NCBI GenBank assembly: GCA_910587925.1
Contig: CAJUOC010000008.1
Span: forward strand, 1-64,000
Direction of reading: 5' to 3'
From: an uncultured Muribaculaceae bacterium
GTDB taxonomy: Bacteria > Bacteroidota > Bacteroidia > Bacteroidales > Muribaculaceae
Length of the DNA: 64,000 nucleotides
The notes beneath the pieces were generated by a model. It was not told the DNA's origin and did no database searches. It was given only the letters and a program-made list of their open reading frames with translations. The stretch's first letter is position 1. Each line of letters starts with the position of its first letter. Of the stretch, positions 8,171 through 16,777 are shown piece by piece. The position numbers and the translations under genes are program-made.

Positions 8171-9346
8171 ATGATGACACTACCCGATGATTTCTGGGAT
8201 TGGGTCGACAGCCATGCCGACGACGATCCCTCGCGTCTGCGCCTGAAGTATGGCGCCGCGCGCGCCCTTGAGATATTGCAGGTGGAGGCCCGCCGCCGCC
8301 ACCGCACCCGCCTGGCCGAGGCTCTGAAGCTGAGGCCGCGGCTGCTCGTGCCCACGTCGCTCGCGCCGGAGCAGGCATCGTCGTGGGCGCTCGCGTCGTG
8401 GCACGCCTCGCTCGTGCCCGAGGGCAGCCGCGTGGCCGACCTCACCGCCGGGCTGGGCATCGACCTGCTGGCCCTGTCGGGGCGGGCGTCGGCCGTCACC
8501 GCTGTCGAGCGCGACCCGGCCGTAGCCGATGCTTTGCGGTACAATTTTCCCGACGCCGAGGTGGTCGAGGCCGACTGCCGCGACTTCGTGGCCTCGGCCA
8601 TTGCCGCCGGCCGCAGCTTCGATGTGATATTTATCGACCCGGCACGCCGCGGCGACAAGGGCGAGCGTGTATACGCCCTCTCGGCCTGCTCGCCCGATGT
8701 GGCCGCGCTCATGCCCGACCTGCTCAGGCTCTCGCCGATGGTCATCGTCAAGGCGTCGCCCATGCTCGACATCACCCACACGCTGGCCGAGCTGCCGGCG
8801 TGCAGCCACATCTATGCGGCCGGCACAGCTGCCGAGTGCAAGGAGATAGTGGCTGTGTGCACCCGCGGCGATGCCCCGGCCGAGGTGCCGGTGACGGCTG
8901 TCACAGCGGGGATGGATGAGCTTACGTTTACCCGCGCCGACGAGGCCGCGGCTCTGCCCGGCTACTCAGTGCCCGCTCCCGGCGATTATGTGTACTCGCC
9001 CTGGCCGGCGGTCATGAAAGCCGCGCCGTACCGCCTGCTCTGCTCGCTCTTTGCCGTCGATATGCTCGGGCCCAACACCCGCCTGTGGACCTCGGCCGGC
9101 CTGCGCGACGGTTTTCCAGGCCGCGCATACCGTGTCGACGAGGTGCTACCCTATGCCTCGCGCCATATCAAGCGCTATGCGGCGGCACACCCGGCCGTGG
9201 GCGTCACCACCCGCAATTTCGACATCGACGCTGCCGCCCTGCGCCGCAAGCTCGGTCTGCGCGGCGACAGCGACCGCACCCGCCTTTTTGCCGTCAAGGG
9301 GCCGCAGGGAGAGCCGCTGATGATTACTGCCACCGCGGTGGATTAG
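8171..9346 (+). CDS. THUMP-like class I SAM-dependent methyltransferase
   Basis: 391 residues. A helical N-terminal part is followed by a Rossmann methyltransferase core with motif I ADLTAGLGID (about residues 89-98), an acidic end of strand 2 (VERDP) and a motif IV-like DPARR near residue 158. The C-terminal 100 residues resemble the THUMP-like domain found in a Bacteroidetes family annotated as putative RNA methyltransferases. The substrate is not determined. The start follows the tandem repeat array immediately. A second ATG one codon later is equally possible. Confidence 0.87.
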   Translation: MMTLPDDFWDWVDSHADDDPSRLRLKYGAARALEILQVEARRRHRTRLAEALKLRPRLLVPTSLAPEQASSWALASWHASLVPEGSRVADLTAGLGIDLLALSGRASAVTAVERDPAVADALRYNFPDAEVVEADCRDFVASAIAAGRSFDVIFIDPARRGDKGERVYALSACSPDVAALMPDLLRLSPMVIVKASPMLDITHTLAELPACSHIYAAGTAAECKEIVAVCTRGDAPAEVPVTAVTAGMDELTFTRADEAAALPGYSVPAPGDYVYSPWPAVMKAAPYRLLCSLFAVDMLGPNTRLWTSAGLRDGFPGRAYRVDEVLPYASRHIKRYAAAHPAVGVTTRNFDIDAAALRRKLGLRGDSDRTRLFAVKGPQGEPLMITATAVD

Positions 9347-9382
9347 CGCCCGCGGCGCTTGGATGCGCGCGAGGCTCAGCGC

Positions 9383-9390
9383 TACCTTCG
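9383..9390 (+). promoter_or_regulatory. -7 element before the holin-like gene
   Basis: TACCTTCG, one mismatch from TAnnTTTG, lies 15 bases upstream of the ATG at 9405. This supports that start over the upstream frame start at 9363. Confidence 0.4.
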
Positions 9391-9404
9391 CGGTAAAAAA
9401 GCCT

Positions 9405-9869
9405 ATGAATTATCCCGAAATCCTCCGCACGGCAGCCTCGATGGCTGCCGGCTGGCTATGGGCCACGGCCGGCCCGGCGCTGCCATTCGGCGTGGTGTGC
9501 ACGGCGATGGTGGTGGCCGACGTCGTGAGCGCGCGTCGGCTCGCCCGGCGCCTGCGTCGCATAGCGCCCGGGCGAGCCGACGGCTCGTTGCGGTTCAGCT
9601 CGGCGCGCCTGGGGCGCGTGGTCGGCACCCTTGCCCGCATCTACGCCCTGCTCGTGCTGGCCGCCATGGTCGACAGCGTGGTCATGGACGGCGGCCGCGT
9701 GCTGCTCAAGTTTGCCGCCGGTGCCGTATGCTTCTGGCAGGCGTGGTCGATACTCGAAAACGAGGCGGCGGCCAATCCCCGCCCGTGGGCGCGCATCCTG
9801 CGCCGCATCCTCGTCGACAAGACCGCCCGCCACCTCGGCATCCCCCTCGACGAGCTCCTCCGTCCGTAA
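9405..9869 (+). CDS. Small conserved membrane protein, holin-like
   Basis: 154 residues starting MNYPEILRT. The frame opens at 9363, but the -7-like element lies inside that extension. Two hydrophobic stretches (about residues 10-40 and 80-105) predict membrane segments separated by an Arg-rich stretch. The C-terminal part has a pattern (WSILENEAA, then DKTARH) that I associate with Bacteroidales proteins annotated as phage holin family. No phage genes are nearby, so a housekeeping membrane role is as likely as lysis. Confidence 0.75.
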   Translation: MNYPEILRTAASMAAGWLWATAGPALPFGVVCTAMVVADVVSARRLARRLRRIAPGRADGSLRFSSARLGRVVGTLARIYALLVLAAMVDSVVMDGGRVLLKFAAGAVCFWQAWSILENEAAANPRPWARILRRILVDKTARHLGIPLDELLRP

Positions 9870-9893
9870 TCCGTGCCGCGGCGCTTTGTCGCA

Positions 9894-11360
9894 TCATGCT
9901 TTTTGTGTCAGTGTCGCATCCATCGAGGCGGCGGCGGCGCGGCCGTCGCCCATCGCGAGGATGACTGTGGCGCCGCCGCGCACGATGTCGCCGCCGGCGT
10001 AGACGGGGCCGAGCGAGGAGTGGAGGGTGTCGTCGACGGCGATGGTGCCGCGCGAGGTGACTTCAAGCCCGTCGATAGACTCGGGTATCAAGGGATTGGG
10101 CGACACGCCCACGCTCACTATCACCACATCCACCGCTACCTCGTCGATGGCGCCCTCGATGGGCTCGGGACGCCGGCGGCCGCCGGCGTCGGGCTCGCCA
10201 AGACGCATCCGCTGCAGGCGCATGGCACGCACGCGGCCGCGCTCGTCGGCAAGGTACTCGACCGGCGCGGCCAGCTCGATGAGCTGCACACCCTCCTCGA
10301 GGGCGTGGGCTATCTCCTCGGCGCGCGCGGGCATCTCGGCGCGTGTGCGACGGTAGATGAGCATGGCCTCTGAGGCGCCCATGCGCAGGGCGGTGCGCAC
10401 GGAGTCCATGGCGGTGTTGCCGCCGCCCACGACGGCGACACGCGCGCCGCGGGGCACGGGAGTGGCGTAGCCGGGAGTGCCGGCGTGCATGAGGTTGACG
10501 CGGGTAAGGTACTCGTTGCTGCTCAGGATATTGATGTAATTCTCGCCCGGCACGCCCATGAAGCGGGGCAGACCGGCGCCCGACGCCACAAATATGCCGC
10601 GGTAGCCGGCGGCAAGCAGCTCATCGTAGCTGATGGTCTTGCCCACGACGGTGTCGGTGACAAACTCTACCCCGGCGGCGCGCAGGGCCTCAATCTCATA
10701 CTCGACCACCTCGCCGGGAAGACGGAACTCAGGTATGCCGTAGCGCAGCACTCCGCCCACCTCGTGCAGGGCCTCAAATACGGTGACGCTGTATCCGCGG
10801 CTGCACATCTCGCCGGCAAACGACAGTCCGGCAGGCCCGGAGCCTGCGACGGCCACACGTATGCCGAGCGGCTCTACGGCCTGCGCGGCCGGAGCGGCGC
10901 CGGAGAGCCGTGCGGCGTCGGCGGCGTATCGCTCAAGCCAACCGATGGCGACCGGCTCGCGGTGCATCTTATTGTATATGCAGCGGCTCTCGCACTGCTT
11001 TTCCTGGGGGCACACGCGGCCGCATACTGCCGGCAGGGCGCTGGTGCGGCGCAGTACCGCCGCGGCCTCGGCGGCGTCGCCGCGCTGGATGTTTTTGATA
11101 AAGCCGGGGATGTCGATGCTCACCGGGCAGCCGGTGACACACTGCGGGTCGGGGCAGTCGAGGCAACGGGTGGCCTCCGTGACGGCCTGCCCGGCCGACA
11201 GGCCTTGATTGACCTCTTCATTGCAGGTGATGCGGTATGCGGGGTCGAGCATGGGCATATGGGCGCGGGGGATGGCGGAGCGCTCGCGCGGGGTGAGGGC
11301 TTCGCGCAGCTCGCGGCGCCAGGCGGCGTCGCGGTCGGTATGCAGGAGGGGCTTGTTCAT
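9894..11360 (-). CDS. nfnB: NfnB-type ferredoxin-NADP oxidoreductase, large subunit
   Basis: 488 residues. The N-terminal domain holds two Cys clusters for iron-sulfur centres (CLDCPDPQCVTGC and CGRVCPQEKQCESRC). An FAD motif (AGSGPAGLS) and an NADP-binding motif (VVGGGNTAMDS) follow. The family also includes glutamate synthase small subunits, but no large subunit is present. The partner gene encodes an NfnA-like protein and overlaps by 4 bases (ATGA), which points to the NfnAB complex. That cytoplasmic enzyme couples NADH and reduced ferredoxin to NADP reduction by flavin-based electron bifurcation. It would usually be annotated gltD or gltA by similarity. Confidence 0.88.
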   Translation of the reverse strand: MNKPLLHTDRDAAWRRELREALTPRERSAIPRAHMPMLDPAYRITCNEEVNQGLSAGQAVTEATRCLDCPDPQCVTGCPVSIDIPGFIKNIQRGDAAEAAAVLRRTSALPAVCGRVCPQEKQCESRCIYNKMHREPVAIGWLERYAADAARLSGAAPAAQAVEPLGIRVAVAGSGPAGLSFAGEMCSRGYSVTVFEALHEVGGVLRYGIPEFRLPGEVVEYEIEALRAAGVEFVTDTVVGKTISYDELLAAGYRGIFVASGAGLPRFMGVPGENYINILSSNEYLTRVNLMHAGTPGYATPVPRGARVAVVGGGNTAMDSVRTALRMGASEAMLIYRRTRAEMPARAEEIAHALEEGVQLIELAAPVEYLADERGRVRAMRLQRMRLGEPDAGGRRRPEPIEGAIDEVAVDVVIVSVGVSPNPLIPESIDGLEVTSRGTIAVDDTLHSSLGPVYAGGDIVRGGATVILAMGDGRAAAASMDATLTQKA

Positions 11361-12163
11361 TTTACCGGGGATGAGGGGGTTGGGTCATAAGCGCGCAGGC
11401 GCATGAGCATCTCGTCGAAGTCGACCTGATGGGCGTCAAACTCGGGCCCGTCGACACATACAAAGCGCACCCGGCCGCCCACGGTGATGCGGCAGGCGCC
11501 GCACATGCCCGTGCCGTCGACCATGATGGTATTGAGCGAGCAGATGGTGGGCACGCTGTAGCGCCCGGTGAGTTTCGACACAAATTTCATCATCACGGCC
11601 GGGCCGATGGTGACCACCTGGTCGACCTGCTCGCGGCGGAGCACTCGCTCGACACCGTCGGTCACGAGTCCCTTGTCGCCGTATGAGCCGTCGTCGGTCA
11701 TGATGATGACCTCGTCGGAGTACTCCCGTACCTGCTCCTCGAGTATGATGAGGTCGCGGGTGCGGGCGGCCAGTACGGATATCACGCGGTTGCCGGCCTC
11801 TTTCATGGCTCGGATGATGGGCAGCAGGGGCGCGACACCCACACCGCCGCCGCAGCATACCACCGTGCCGACGCGCTCGATGCGGGTGGCGTGGCCCAGC
11901 GGGCCCACCACGTCGCGCAGGCTCTCGCCCGGCTCCATGGCGCAGATGCGGCGGGTCGACTCGCCCACGGCCTGCACCACCAGGGTGATGGTGCCGCGCT
12001 CCTTGTCGGCGTCGGCGATGGTGAGAGGGATGCGCTCGCCGCGATCGTCGGCGATGACTATCACGAAGTGTCCCGGGCGGCGCGAGCGGGCGATGAGCGG
12101 CGCGGCCACGGTCAGAGCGACTACCCGCTCCGAGAAGTGCTTTTTGTCGAGTATCTGGTACAT
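11357..12163 (-). CDS. nfnA: NfnA-type ferredoxin-NADP reductase, small subunit
   Basis: 268 residues of the dihydroorotate dehydrogenase electron-transfer/FNR type. An N-terminal flavin-binding barrel is followed by an NAD-binding domain with a Gly-rich CCGGGVGVAPLLP segment. The C-terminal [2Fe-2S] motif reads GTGMCGACR and then FVCVDGPEFD, which is characteristic of NfnA and sulfide dehydrogenase beta subunits. Its gene lies 1 base after cinA and overlaps nfnB, so all three are one operon. Confidence 0.88.
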   Translation of the reverse strand: MYQILDKKHFSERVVALTVAAPLIARSRRPGHFVIVIADDRGERIPLTIADADKERGTITLVVQAVGESTRRICAMEPGESLRDVVGPLGHATRIERVGTVVCCGGGVGVAPLLPIIRAMKEAGNRVISVLAARTRDLIILEEQVREYSDEVIIMTDDGSYGDKGLVTDGVERVLRREQVDQVVTIGPAVMMKFVSKLTGRYSVPTICSLNTIMVDGTGMCGACRITVGGRVRFVCVDGPEFDAHQVDFDEMLMRLRAYDPTPSSPVK

Positions 12164-12164
12164 G

Positions 12165-13397
12165 TCAGTTATGTTGCAGTATTATACGTCGCAGCCCGAG
12201 CAGAGCCTCGGTGACTGCGCGGTCGACCACGCGGGCGCGCGAGCCGGGGAAGTGGAAGCAAGCGGCCTCCACGCGGCCGCGCACACACCATCCGATCCAC
12301 ACCGTGCCGACAGGCTTGTCGGCGCTGCCGCCGCCCGGGCCGGCGATGCCCGAGGTGGCCACGGCGCAGTCGGCTCCGGTGGCGCGGCATGCGCCGGCGG
12401 CCATGGCGCGCACCACCGGCTCGCTCACGGCGCCGTGTGTCTCGAGGTCGGCTGCGTCGACGCCGAGCAGACCGCGCTTGACAGAGTTGGCATAGCTCAC
12501 CACACCGCCCAGATACGCCTCCGACGCGCCGGGTACGGCTGTGATAGCGCGGGCGATGCTGCCGCCGGTGCAGCTCTCGGCTGTGGCGGCAGTGAGCGAG
12601 GTCGCGCGCAGCGTGTCGAGCAGCATCTCGGCCGGGGTGGCGTCGCCGCGGTATATGATATAGGGGGCGGCTGCGTCGAGCAGCCCGCTGTATGCGCGGT
12701 CAAAGTCGGCGCGGCTGCATCCGATGCCGTCGAGGCGCAGGCGTATCAGGCCGGGCTGGGGCAGATATGCCAGGTGAAGGCCGTCGGGGAGCGAGCGTTC
12801 GTATGAGTCGAGGCGCGCGGCCAGGGCCGACTCGGTGATGCCGGCGGCCATGAGGGTGGAGTGGTGCAGCTCGATGTCGGGGGCAAAGTGGGCGGCCACG
12901 CGGGCAGCCACCTCGGGCAGCATACCCTCGGTCTCAAAGGGCACGCCCGGCATCGACACCAGCACGCGGCCCTCGCGCTCATACCACATGACGGGGGCGG
13001 TGCCGTAGCGGTTTTGGATTACGCGGCACGACTCGGGCACCAGCGCCTGGTCGGCGGTAAGCGGATTCATCTCCAGGCCGCGCAGCGCAAAGACGCGGCG
13101 TATGTTTTCGGTCACCTCGGGGTCGCGCCGCAGCGGGCCGCCGAATATTTCCATCAGCGTGGCTTTGGTGATGTCGTCTTTGGTGGGGCCGAGGCCGCCG
13201 GTGGTGATTACCAGCGGCGTGGAGGCCATGGCAGAGTCGATGGCGGCGCGTATGGCCGGGGCGTCGTCGGCCACGGTGAGCACGCGCTCCACGCTCCAGC
13301 CCATGGGGCCGAGGGCGCGGGCGATGGCGCCGGAATTGGTGTCGGTCACCTGCCCGAGCAGTATCTCGTCGCCGATTACGATTATGGTAAGTTTCAT
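12165..13397 (-). CDS. cinA: CinA family nicotinamide-nucleotide amidase
   Basis: 410 residues from the ATG at 13397, which begins MKLTIIVIGDEILLG. An in-frame ATG seven codons earlier is less likely. The N-terminal molybdopterin-binding-like domain has GDEILLGQ and TTGGLGPTKDD motifs. The C-terminal amidase domain has ATAESCTGGS and GVVSYAN motifs of the PncC family, which deamidates NMN and recycles pyridine nucleotide. Placement before nfnAB joins NAD(P) salvage to NAD(P) redox balance. A promoter lies at 13416-13446. Confidence 0.95.
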   Translation of the reverse strand: MKLTIIVIGDEILLGQVTDTNSGAIARALGPMGWSVERVLTVADDAPAIRAAIDSAMASTPLVITTGGLGPTKDDITKATLMEIFGGPLRRDPEVTENIRRVFALRGLEMNPLTADQALVPESCRVIQNRYGTAPVMWYEREGRVLVSMPGVPFETEGMLPEVAARVAAHFAPDIELHHSTLMAAGITESALAARLDSYERSLPDGLHLAYLPQPGLIRLRLDGIGCSRADFDRAYSGLLDAAAPYIIYRGDATPAEMLLDTLRATSLTAATAESCTGGSIARAITAVPGASEAYLGGVVSYANSVKRGLLGVDAADLETHGAVSEPVVRAMAAGACRATGADCAVATSGIAGPGGGSADKPVGTVWIGWCVRGRVEAACFHFPGSRARVVDRAVTEALLGLRRIILQHN

Positions 13398-13415
13398 CGA
13401 TAGTGATTTGTGGCG

Positions 13416-13446
13416 CAAATCTACAAATATTGCAGGTATCTACAAA
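13416..13446 (-). promoter_or_regulatory. Promoter of cinA-nfnAB
   Basis: TAGATTTG (complement of 13416-13423) is preceded after 19 bases by TTTG (complement of 13443-13446). The -33 box lies inside the last codons of the upstream CHAT gene, so cinA can be transcribed independently of the upstream operon. I see no terminator between them. Confidence 0.75.
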
Positions 13447-15653
13447 GCGTCGGTGAGGATGAAGGCGTCGTGGAAATATGGTGAGTCGAAGCGCAGCCGG
13501 CGGGTAAAGCCGGGATAGTGCAGCTCAAGCACCGTGTCGCGCAGGCGGATGCGGGCCGCGTCGAATGCCTCGCGCACAGTCATCCCCCCGGCAATGCCCT
13601 CGAAGAGGTAGCGCATCAGCAGCGATGTGGCGCGGTCGTCGACCTCCCACAGGCTGGTGACGATGGCGCCGGCGCCCGCGGCCTTGAGCCCGCGCTGGAG
13701 GCCAAATACGCCGTCGGGCGTCACGTAGCCCAGCCCCGACATGCAGGCCGACAGCACGGCCAGCTCCACGCCCGACAGATCTATCCCGGCCAACTCGCGG
13801 GCCGAGAGTATGCCGTCGGGACGGGTGGGGTCGAAGGCGGCGTCGCGCATGTTGCGCTCGGCGCCGGCCAGGAAGATGCAGCTCTGCGAGAGCTGTGTGT
13901 CGGCGGCGGCGGGGCGCAGGTCGGTGGCGGTGTCGGCCGCGTCGGCAAAGTAGCCGTGGGTCGATATGAGTATCATGGAGGCGGCGGGGGCCAGCGAGCG
14001 CACGGCGGCCTCGCTCACCGAGTCGGCGTGGAGCACCACGTCGGCAGGCTCGGCGCGCAGCCGCGCCACCGAGTCGACCTCGGCCTGCGAGCCGGGCAGC
14101 GGGGCCAGCCCCATGCCGGTGGCGGCCATCAGGGAGTATGCCAGCGGGTCGTTGGTCGCCGATTGTGGCGTCGTCGTCGGGGCGGTATAGTCCACCCCGC
14201 CGGCGAGCAGCATGGCGCCGCGGGGCGGCCGCCGGGAGTGGCGCTCGCAGAGCAGGCGGGTGGATGAGAGACGGTGCAGACGCAGGCCCTCGGGCGCGAG
14301 ATACTCGGCGGCGAGGCGGTGGAGCAGTCCGTCGGGGGCAAAGTATACGTCGGTCACACCGTCGAGGGCGGCTGTAAGCTGCGGCGGCCATATCATGGCG
14401 CGCAGGGCCGTGTCGGTGTACAGGGCGTTGATAAGGTCGCGGTCGCGGCTCACGGCGAGGGCGTCGGCCACGGTGGCGTCGGCTGCGGCGAGCCGATGCG
14501 CGGCGATGCTGTCGGGCGCGGGCAGCTCCACAAAGACGGGCTGCTTGCGGTCGCGCCGCTGTACGACGGCTGCGAGCCGCGCCCGGCCGCCGCGCTCGTA
14601 GCTCACATACTCTATGGCGGCGGCGCCGCGGCCGAGGGCGCGGCGTATGTCGCGGTGGGTGAGGCGCATCGATGGACGACCGGCGCGCAGCAGCATCCCC
14701 TTGGCATACAGCGCCATGTCGTAGATGAGGTCGGGTGCCTCGGCGCCGAGGCGGTAGCTGTCGGTGATATATGGCAGCTCGGCCATCCAGTATTGCTCGC
14801 GCGCGGCGGCGTCGAGTCGGGGCAGGGTGGTGTCGAGCCTGCGGCGGGCCATGCGCAGGTAGTCGCGGTACAGCGCGGCGGCGCGCGGCGCCGGTCGGCC
14901 GGTGGCGTCGGCCTCGAGCGACAGTATCTTTGCCAGGCGGCGGGTGTGCTCGGGGCGGGTGTCGGCAGTGGAGGCCGAGAGCAGGCTGTCGGCCAGAGCC
15001 GTGGCCTCGGCATAGCGGCCCAGGCGGGCGAGCACCATGGCGCGGGAGCCGTCGACCTCGCCGCGGATGGCGGCCGCCTCACCCTCGGGTAGGCGCCGCC
15101 CGGCGCAGGGGGCGATGGAGTCGAGCCACCGCAGGGCGGCGCGGTAGTCGCGGGTGGCGTATGCTACCGACGCCAGCTCGTGGAGGGTGTGGTATACAAA
15201 GTCGGGGTCGTAGGGCTTCAGCTCCAGCGAGCGGCGCAGCAGCGAGTCGGCGCGGGGATAACTGCCGGCGGCCGCGGCGGCCGAGCCTTGCAGCTTGCAG
15301 AGGTCGGCGATGCGCGCCCGGACATGGGCGGAGCTGTCGGGGCGGGCAGCGAGCGCCGCGGCCATCTGCGATGCCGCGGCCTCGGCCACGGTGTGCAGCC
15401 CCAGGCGGGCGGCCACCTCGCCGAGGCTTTTCTTGGCGGGCCACCACAGCAGGGCAAAGTCTGTGTCGTCGACCGTGCATGAGTCAAGGGCGCGGCTTGC
15501 GGACGAGAGCCGGCCCAGCGCGGCAATCCAGTCGGCGCGTGCGGCGGCATCGGCCCCGGCGGCATAGTCGTCGTAGACACGGTCGGCGGGCGGGGCGGCT
15601 ACAGCGGCGATCCCGGCCAACAGCAGCGTCACTATGACTGCGAGGCGGCTCAT
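13440..15653 (-). CDS. Exported TPR-CHAT protease
   Basis: 737 residues from the ATG at 15653. That ATG overlaps the previous stop as ATGA and begins a signal peptide (MSRLAVIVTLLLAG...AA). About residues 25-330 are helical repeats of TPR type. The C-terminal 300 residues are a CHAT domain, a caspase-like peptidase fold. The predicted dyad is visible as His566 in ISTHGYF and Cys637 in LSACMSG, followed by the typical GLQRGLKAAGAGAIV and SLWEVDD segments. CHAT proteases are usually cytoplasmic effectors, so the signal peptide is unusual and places this one in the periplasm. It is the last gene of the ten-gene locus. Confidence 0.92.
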   Translation of the reverse strand: MSRLAVIVTLLLAGIAAVAAPPADRVYDDYAAGADAAARADWIAALGRLSSASRALDSCTVDDTDFALLWWPAKKSLGEVAARLGLHTVAEAAASQMAAALAARPDSSAHVRARIADLCKLQGSAAAAAGSYPRADSLLRRSLELKPYDPDFVYHTLHELASVAYATRDYRAALRWLDSIAPCAGRRLPEGEAAAIRGEVDGSRAMVLARLGRYAEATALADSLLSASTADTRPEHTRRLAKILSLEADATGRPAPRAAALYRDYLRMARRRLDTTLPRLDAAAREQYWMAELPYITDSYRLGAEAPDLIYDMALYAKGMLLRAGRPSMRLTHRDIRRALGRGAAAIEYVSYERGGRARLAAVVQRRDRKQPVFVELPAPDSIAAHRLAAADATVADALAVSRDRDLINALYTDTALRAMIWPPQLTAALDGVTDVYFAPDGLLHRLAAEYLAPEGLRLHRLSSTRLLCERHSRRPPRGAMLLAGGVDYTAPTTTPQSATNDPLAYSLMAATGMGLAPLPGSQAEVDSVARLRAEPADVVLHADSVSEAAVRSLAPAASMILISTHGYFADAADTATDLRPAAADTQLSQSCIFLAGAERNMRDAAFDPTRPDGILSARELAGIDLSGVELAVLSACMSGLGYVTPDGVFGLQRGLKAAGAGAIVTSLWEVDDRATSLLMRYLFEGIAGGMTVREAFDAARIRLRDTVLELHYPGFTRRLRFDSPYFHDAFILTDAL

Positions 15654-16777
15654 CGGCGCGAATTGTAGTTGATGAGCACCAGGGCGAGATTGTGCCCCGA
15701 AGTGTTGGTTATCGACAGCCGCAGCTCTGAGTCGGGCGTGATGTCGGCGTCGAGGTCGAGCCAGCATACGGCGTCGTCGCCGCGGGTGAGATCGGCCGCA
15801 GAGCCGTCGGCAGTGAGCGATGCCGTAAAAGAGGCATCGGCCTCGCGCGAGACGATGGCAAAGATCTGCCGTCCCGCGCGGCCGGGTATGTCGTAGCTCA
15901 CGGTGGCGCCGCGCTTCACGGTGACTTCGATGAGCGAGTAAGAGTAGCGCGGGTCGGCGCCGTTGCGGAAGCGGCCGCTGTGGGTGGTCACTCCGGCGTG
16001 GAGTCGCGCGATACGGAATCCCATCTCGTTGAAGCCCAGAGTCTCGACCTTGTCTTTGACGGTGCACTCGCCGCGGCGGTCGACGGCGAGCTCGTCCATG
16101 AGCGTCCAACTTGGGTCGCGCATAAACTCGCGGCTCACGCGGGCGGCCTCGCCCTGCGAGCGCAGGCGGGTGCAGCGCTCGACCAGCGAGAGCATCTGCC
16201 CGGGTACCTCGACGGTGCGGGCGGCGGCGGTCGCCGGGCACAGCATGAGTATGGCAGCTACGATGAGCGGCACCATCTCGTCGGGCCAGAACGCCACCAT
16301 CGAGCGGGCGTAGGAGCGTCCGGCCGGGTGCGACAGCCGCCGCGGCGGTGTGGCCGGGGCGTCGATGGCCCCGGCGGCGGCGCGGGCGATGTCGGCGGGC
16401 GACGGGCGCCGGCCGGGGTCGTGGTCGAGACAGCGCGCAATGAGGTCGGAGAGTGCGGCGCTGCAGTGGGCCGCGCCGATGCGGGGCAGTGGAGTCGACG
16501 GCTGCTGTACGGCGCCGCCGCGGCCGTCAAATACGGCCACGCCCATCAGAGCGTAAAAGGCAGCGGCGCCCACGGCCCAGGCGAGCGAGTCGCCCTCGGG
16601 CGCGCGGAACTGCGGCGCGATGCCGCCCGCACCGACCAGCCATCGGTCGCCGTCGGCGGCGATGCGCTCCGGGGCGGGACACGCTCCGGCGGCCGTCAGC
16701 GCGGCTATCAGTCGCCACACCGCGCGCTCGCAGGTGTATCCGGCTATCTCGGCAAGGGTGGGGGCAGTGGTCTTCAT
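15650..16777 (-). CDS. Truncated pseudokinase with membrane segment and exported domain
   Basis: 375 residues from the ATG at 16777. The upstream extension of the frame is a shadow of the trypsin gene. Residues 59-130 resemble the C-lobe of a Ser/Thr kinase: APE at 59-61, then SLAWAVG, then a CLDHDPGRRPSP motif near 116-127. There is no room for an N-lobe, and the catalytic HRD and DFG motifs are missing, so it should be catalytically dead. A hydrophobic segment at about 168-187 is followed by about 190 residues of predicted beta-rich exported domain that I do not recognise. Both ends overlap neighbours as ATGA, indicating tight coupling to the trypsin and CHAT genes. Confidence 0.8.
   Translation of the reverse strand: MKTTAPTLAEIAGYTCERAVWRLIAALTAAGACPAPERIAADGDRWLVGAGGIAPQFRAPEGDSLAWAVGAAAFYALMGVAVFDGRGGAVQQPSTPLPRIGAAHCSAALSDLIARCLDHDPGRRPSPADIARAAAGAIDAPATPPRRLSHPAGRSYARSMVAFWPDEMVPLIVAAILMLCPATAAARTVEVPGQMLSLVERCTRLRSQGEAARVSREFMRDPSWTLMDELAVDRRGECTVKDKVETLGFNEMGFRIARLHAGVTTHSGRFRNGADPRYSYSLIEVTVKRGATVSYDIPGRAGRQIFAIVSREADASFTASLTADGSAADLTRGDDAVCWLDLDADITPDSELRLSITNTSGHNLALVLINYNSRR

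Noticed and set aside
9894..11360. Glutamate synthase small subunit (gltD)
   Set aside because: No large subunit is nearby, and the coupled partner has the NfnA-type [2Fe-2S] motif, so NfnB is preferred.
15654..16241. N-terminal extension of the CHAT frame
   Set aside because: Arg/Pro-rich translation without complexity. The signal peptide and ATGA overlap fix the start at 15653.
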